From contig CAZHAK010000002.1 of NCBI GenBank assembly GCA_964530625.1, positions 62,001 to 126,000 on the forward strand: a DNA stretch of 64,000 nucleotides, written 5' to 3'. The notes below the pieces were generated by a model that made no database searches, had not been told where the DNA came from, and saw nothing but the letters and a program-made list of their open reading frames with translations. Position 1 is the first letter of the stretch, and each line of letters begins with the position of its first letter. A program made the position numbers and the translations under genes. Below, one piece after another: positions 61,309 through 64,000 of the stretch. The DNA is from JABWCQ01 sp964530625. GTDB taxonomy: Bacteria > Electryoneota > RPQS01.

Positions 61309-61358
61309 AATTATTAGACGACTTTACGCTAATTCTTTCTCTATTCGAGGAATACAGC

Positions 61359-61898
61359 ATGAAACTTCTTCTTTTAATAGCCTCTGTGATGTTGCTTTTT
61401 CAATTCGCCAACGCGGAACTGAAGGCCAATCCCGCAGGCGGATTTACGTCCACACAGATAACGACCCTACCCGGCGAGGCTGGAGAGATTTATGATGCGA
61501 TGACCGGAGATATTTTGCCGTGGTGGGATCATACTTTTAGTGATGAGCCCATGCGTCTTACGCTTGAAGCATGGCCGGGAGGCAGGTTTATTGAAGAATT
61601 TGACGATGCCGGCAACGGGGCGCTTCACGCCACGGTAATTTATGCTCAACGGCCCAAGATGATTCGGTTTCAGGGGCCGCTCGGTCTATCCGGGCGAGCC
61701 TTAAATTTAGTCGTGACCTACGAGTTTAGCCAAACCGGTGACAGTACGCAGGTCAAGGTCACGACTGAAATGGAGGGGCAGATTGACGAGGAGTGGGCAA
61801 ACATTGTGGATGGCGTGTGGAAGCATTTTCTGATTGAAGCCTTTCAGCCCTATATCGAGTCGGAAAAGTACAAAAGTAGAGAGAAGACCAAAAAGTGA
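61359..61898 (+). CDS. Exported SRPBCC (START/Bet v 1-like) domain protein
   Basis: ATG 61359 follows CGAGGAA and begins a signal peptide (LLLIASVMLLFQFANAEL). The 160-residue mature part reads as a polyketide-cyclase/AHSA1-like SRPBCC fold: an N-terminal strand (STQITTLPGEAGEIYDAMTG), an ILPWWDHTFSDEP turn, a WPGGRFIEEF strand, VTYEFSQTGDSTQVKVTTEM and a long C-terminal helix. Such folds bind hydrophobic ligands; an exported version is less common and may carry lipids or hydrophobic small molecules in the periplasm. It may be controlled by the TetR regulator encoded upstream. Confidence 0.87.
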   Translation: MKLLLLIASVMLLFQFANAELKANPAGGFTSTQITTLPGEAGEIYDAMTGDILPWWDHTFSDEPMRLTLEAWPGGRFIEEFDDAGNGALHATVIYAQRPKMIRFQGPLGLSGRALNLVVTYEFSQTGDSTQVKVTTEMEGQIDEEWANIVDGVWKHFLIEAFQPYIESEKYKSREKTKK

Positions 61899-61905
61899 AA
61901 ATAAG

Positions 61906-61938
61906 CAAAAAGCCCCGGCGAGTGTCGGGGCTTTTTAA
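61906..61938. terminator. Bidirectional terminator between convergent genes
   Basis: AAAAAGCCCCGGC pairs with GTCGGGGCTTTTT around GAGT. A and T runs on the two sides suit both strands. Confidence 0.92.
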
Positions 61939-61953
61939 TGGTGCAAAGAAACA

Positions 61954-63297
61954 TCATTTCAACAGCAGCATTTTCCTGGTAAAGACTTGACCTTGTGTTT
62001 CAAGTCGGGCAAAATAAACACCGCTGGAAAGACCCCCTCCATCAAATCTTAACTGATGCTGTCCACGATTCAGCGAGCGATTTAACAGCGTCGTGACTTC
62101 GCGACCACTCACGTCAAAGACTTTGACAACAGCTTGGCCGGCCTGCGCAAGCGCGAACGCGATGGTTGTTTCGGGATTAAAGGGATTGGGATAGTTCTGA
62201 TGAAGAATCGCGACCGCAGGAACGGCGGCGGGAGTTTCATCAGTGGACACAGCTTGCGTAGTCCAGAAGATGACTTGCCCGCTCATAGTGTACACGGGCG
62301 GTGTGTGGCCATTGCTATTGTAATTGCAATCGGGGCAGGTAGAGCCCGAAACACAATCGGGGTTGGTCGGTCGGCAATGATTTTCAAAAGGCTCCACGAT
62401 GGGCAGAACATCGAGTAGCCCCCCGGCGGTGACTTCGAGAAACGGTACATCCCAAGGATAAACACGATCGCCCGGACACCATCCTGCGCGGTTGAATTGC
62501 CATGTGCCGCCCTGCGGACTGCATTCGTTGGATCCGCAGTCGTTGCGCCAAAGGAGGTGATCATAGACATCAAAGCCGATTTGAACGCCGTGAGTTTTTT
62601 GCGAGAATTCGGCGGCGTTATGGGTGTTTCCTTGTCCGTGGCCGGTCGTCCATAGTCTGACGGTTGCGAATTCGGCTTGGGCAGGGACGTTCACGAAATA
62701 GAGCTCCAAATGAGCGTCAATCGGGTCCGACGGATCGCCGTATAGTAGCCCGTTGAAATTGTAAAGTTGCTCAACCGCAATTGGCCTTAGCGGCATCGGG
62801 TTCTCGATGAAATAGAACGTGCAGGTGACGAGCCAGCCTTGATTACCTCCAATCCAGGTGTCACAAAAACTGTGGAGTGTGACTTCTTCGCGCAAAATGG
62901 ATTGGTAGTCGAGCATGTCGAAGCGCCACTCACAGGAGCCTGGGCGACCGCTGCCGGTGATGTCATAGGGAGTGATCACCCGGGCAATTTCGATATCCTC
63001 GTGGGTAGAGTCGGTCAAGTCTCTTTGGACAAACAAGCGGGCCGTTCGGTCCCATGGATCGCAGTCTCCAGGAGGTCCGGGGCATTCCAAACGGTAAATC
63101 ATGTAGATTTCACCGAATTCAGTCTGCCACGACGGAAATCCAAAGGTTTCGACGTTGTCGCGACCACCAGCCGCGAAGTTGTGAAGCTCCTGGACGAACG
63201 TCGTGACGATGGTTGTGTCGCCGGGATCCGCCTGAGCAGGTAAGAAAAGTGCCAGGACAAGAATTGGTAGAAGAATGCGCAACATTAGGTTCCTCAT
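61954..63297 (-). CDS. PNGase F-like glycoamidase/glycan-binding protein with T9SS sorting domain
   Basis: A signal peptide (ILLPILVLALFLPAQA) is followed by about 310 residues resembling bacterial peptide-N-glycosidase F. The shared motifs are GDCDPWDRTARLFV (PNGase F has CDEWDRYA, catalytic Asp60), EIARVITPYDI, ATVRLWTTGHGQG, HNAAEFSQKTHGV (position of Glu206) and FNRAGWCPGD. The segment matching Glu118 (TETWLAKG) reads CDTWIGGNQG, an Asp in place of Glu. The enzyme family removes N-linked glycans from proteins between GlcNAc and Asn. The C-terminus is a T9SS sorting domain (NYPNPFNPETTIAF, LSSGVYFARL, MLLLK), so it should be surface-exposed or secreted. Confidence 0.87.
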   Translation of the reverse strand: MRNLMLRILLPILVLALFLPAQADPGDTTIVTTFVQELHNFAAGGRDNVETFGFPSWQTEFGEIYMIYRLECPGPPGDCDPWDRTARLFVQRDLTDSTHEDIEIARVITPYDITGSGRPGSCEWRFDMLDYQSILREEVTLHSFCDTWIGGNQGWLVTCTFYFIENPMPLRPIAVEQLYNFNGLLYGDPSDPIDAHLELYFVNVPAQAEFATVRLWTTGHGQGNTHNAAEFSQKTHGVQIGFDVYDHLLWRNDCGSNECSPQGGTWQFNRAGWCPGDRVYPWDVPFLEVTAGGLLDVLPIVEPFENHCRPTNPDCVSGSTCPDCNYNSNGHTPPVYTMSGQVIFWTTQAVSTDETPAAVPAVAILHQNYPNPFNPETTIAFALAQAGQAVVKVFDVSGREVTTLLNRSLNRGQHQLRFDGGGLSSGVYFARLETQGQVFTRKMLLLK

Positions 63298-63442
63298 TAA
63301 GTTTAGCCTAATTTAGGCAAGTTAGGACTGGAATACAACAAAGAATTTTGAAGAAATATACATAAGAGCAGGGAAATCAGTTGCGAAAGTAAGGGCGGGT
63401 TCGTAAATTACCGCAAATCAAGCAAACTAAGGGAGAAATTGC

Positions 63443-64000
63443 ATGAAGGTCTTGAGTATTTTGATTGTCACCGTTTGCCTCTCGCTTCCGGCTTGGGCGG
63501 ATTACCCATTGGGTGTGGGGCTGCACGGAGGGTTTGACATGCCCGTGATTCAGAATGACATCGGTTCCGGCCCGGTTTTCGGACTGTCGGTCAGAGGGAA
63601 TATTGTGGGACCGCTTCACGGACAGTTGGTCTTCCGCAGCACGTCTCAGGGCGACAGGGAAGAAGACATTGACTTTCCCGGCGAACCGACGCTGACGCTT
63701 CCGGGTGGCACGTTGACCGGATTCGGTTTGAACGTACTATTGGCATCGCAGGATCCAAAGAGTTTTTGGCCTTACTTCCAATTGGGGCTGTCCTCCAACT
63801 CGCTTTCTCCGGGAGCCAGCTACAAGGAAGATGAGTCGCTGACAGGAATGAGCGGCGGATTCGGGGCGGGCATCAATCTTTACGAGCGCAAAGTTTTTCT
63901 GGATGTGAACACATCGCTATTGGTAATGCCCATCCACGATGATAAGGCGTCGCGGAAGAACTGGCAGACGATGTTGGGCGTGCAGTATTTCATTCCGATC
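63443..64000 (+). CDS. Outer-membrane beta-barrel protein (3' end outside window)
   Basis: ATG 63443 follows GGGAG (63431-63435) with 7-nt spacing and the frame stays open for 186 codons to the window edge, so the gene is cut. The signal peptide is MKVLSILIVTVCLSLPAWA. The mature part reads as an eight-stranded-type barrel (YPLGVGLHGGFDMPV, FGLSVRGNIVGPLHGQLVFRS, LTGFGLNVLLAS, PYFQLGLSSNSLS, GGFGAGINLYERKVFLDVN, QTMLGVQYFIPI) like small OmpX/OmpA-N-type porins. The final strand is near the window end, so little may be missing unless another domain follows. Confidence 0.82.
   Translation, partial: MKVLSILIVTVCLSLPAWADYPLGVGLHGGFDMPVIQNDIGSGPVFGLSVRGNIVGPLHGQLVFRSTSQGDREEDIDFPGEPTLTLPGGTLTGFGLNVLLASQDPKSFWPYFQLGLSSNSLSPGASYKEDESLTGMSGGFGAGINLYERKVFLDVNTSLLVMPIHDDKASRKNWQTMLGVQYFIPI

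Overview
The window (about 55% GC) is a bacterial chromosomal segment with about 49 protein genes, no rRNA, no recognisable tRNA and no CRISPR array. Five secreted proteins end in a C-terminal YPNPFNP-type sorting domain typical of type IX secretion (T9SS) cargo. Multiheme c-type cytochromes are very numerous, and the promoters I can read look like ordinary sigma-70 sites (TTGACT-N17-TATATT) rather than Bacteroidota-type ones. Together this suggests a member of the Fibrobacterota-Chlorobiota-Bacteroidota superphylum outside Bacteroidota (candidate phyla of the KSB1/Zixibacteria/Calditrichota kind), probably respiring by electron export. The taxonomic call is inference.

Layout. 1-3.7 kb: an overlapping signalling unit (sigma-54 activator, PEGA-domain Ser/Thr kinase, exported TPR-like protein). 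4-11.8 kb: a T9SS-type secreted protein, metH, threonine aldolase and a polytopic membrane protein. 12.1-20.6 kb: cytochrome cluster I, with an 18-heme NapC-type membrane-anchored cytochrome, a small HTH protein, a 9-heme lipoprotein, an outer-membrane beta-barrel, an 11-heme periplasmic cytochrome, a second 9-heme lipoprotein and a small lipoprotein. 20.9-25 kb: an M14 carboxypeptidase and an FG-GAP T9SS cargo in a repeat-rich setting. 25-34.1 kb (minus strand): cytochrome cluster II, with a Tat-exported ferredoxin, an NrfD-type membrane subunit, a 40-residue membrane peptide, a 13-heme cytochrome and two tandem CbcL-like fusions (17 c-hemes plus a b-type cytochrome membrane domain each). A separate tetraheme c554-like gene lies upstream.

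35-46 kb: large exported proteins (PPC-like T9SS cargo, subtilase, lipase-like hydrolase), then a GNAT/amino-acid-racemase pair. 46-54.7 kb (minus strand): thioredoxin, a TlpA-like lipoprotein and a complete trpEGDCFBA-aroF operon. The trp operon is preceded by a promoter, a leader peptide containing WVWRW and a transcription attenuator, all legible in the sequence. 55-64 kb: another T9SS cargo, two L,D-transpeptidases with a DUF4398-like lipoprotein, a TetR regulator with a possible operator, an SRPBCC protein, a PNGase F-like T9SS cargo, and a beta-barrel gene cut by the window end.

How it fits together. The two cytochrome clusters supply two classes of inner-membrane quinol oxidase (NapC/ImcH-like and CbcL-like), an Hmc-like membrane complex, periplasmic multiheme carriers, a porin and lipoprotein cytochromes. 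About 98 c-heme motifs are encoded in eight genes. The simplest reading is an extracellular electron-transfer chain, with T9SS cargo and peptidases feeding a polymer-degrading lifestyle.
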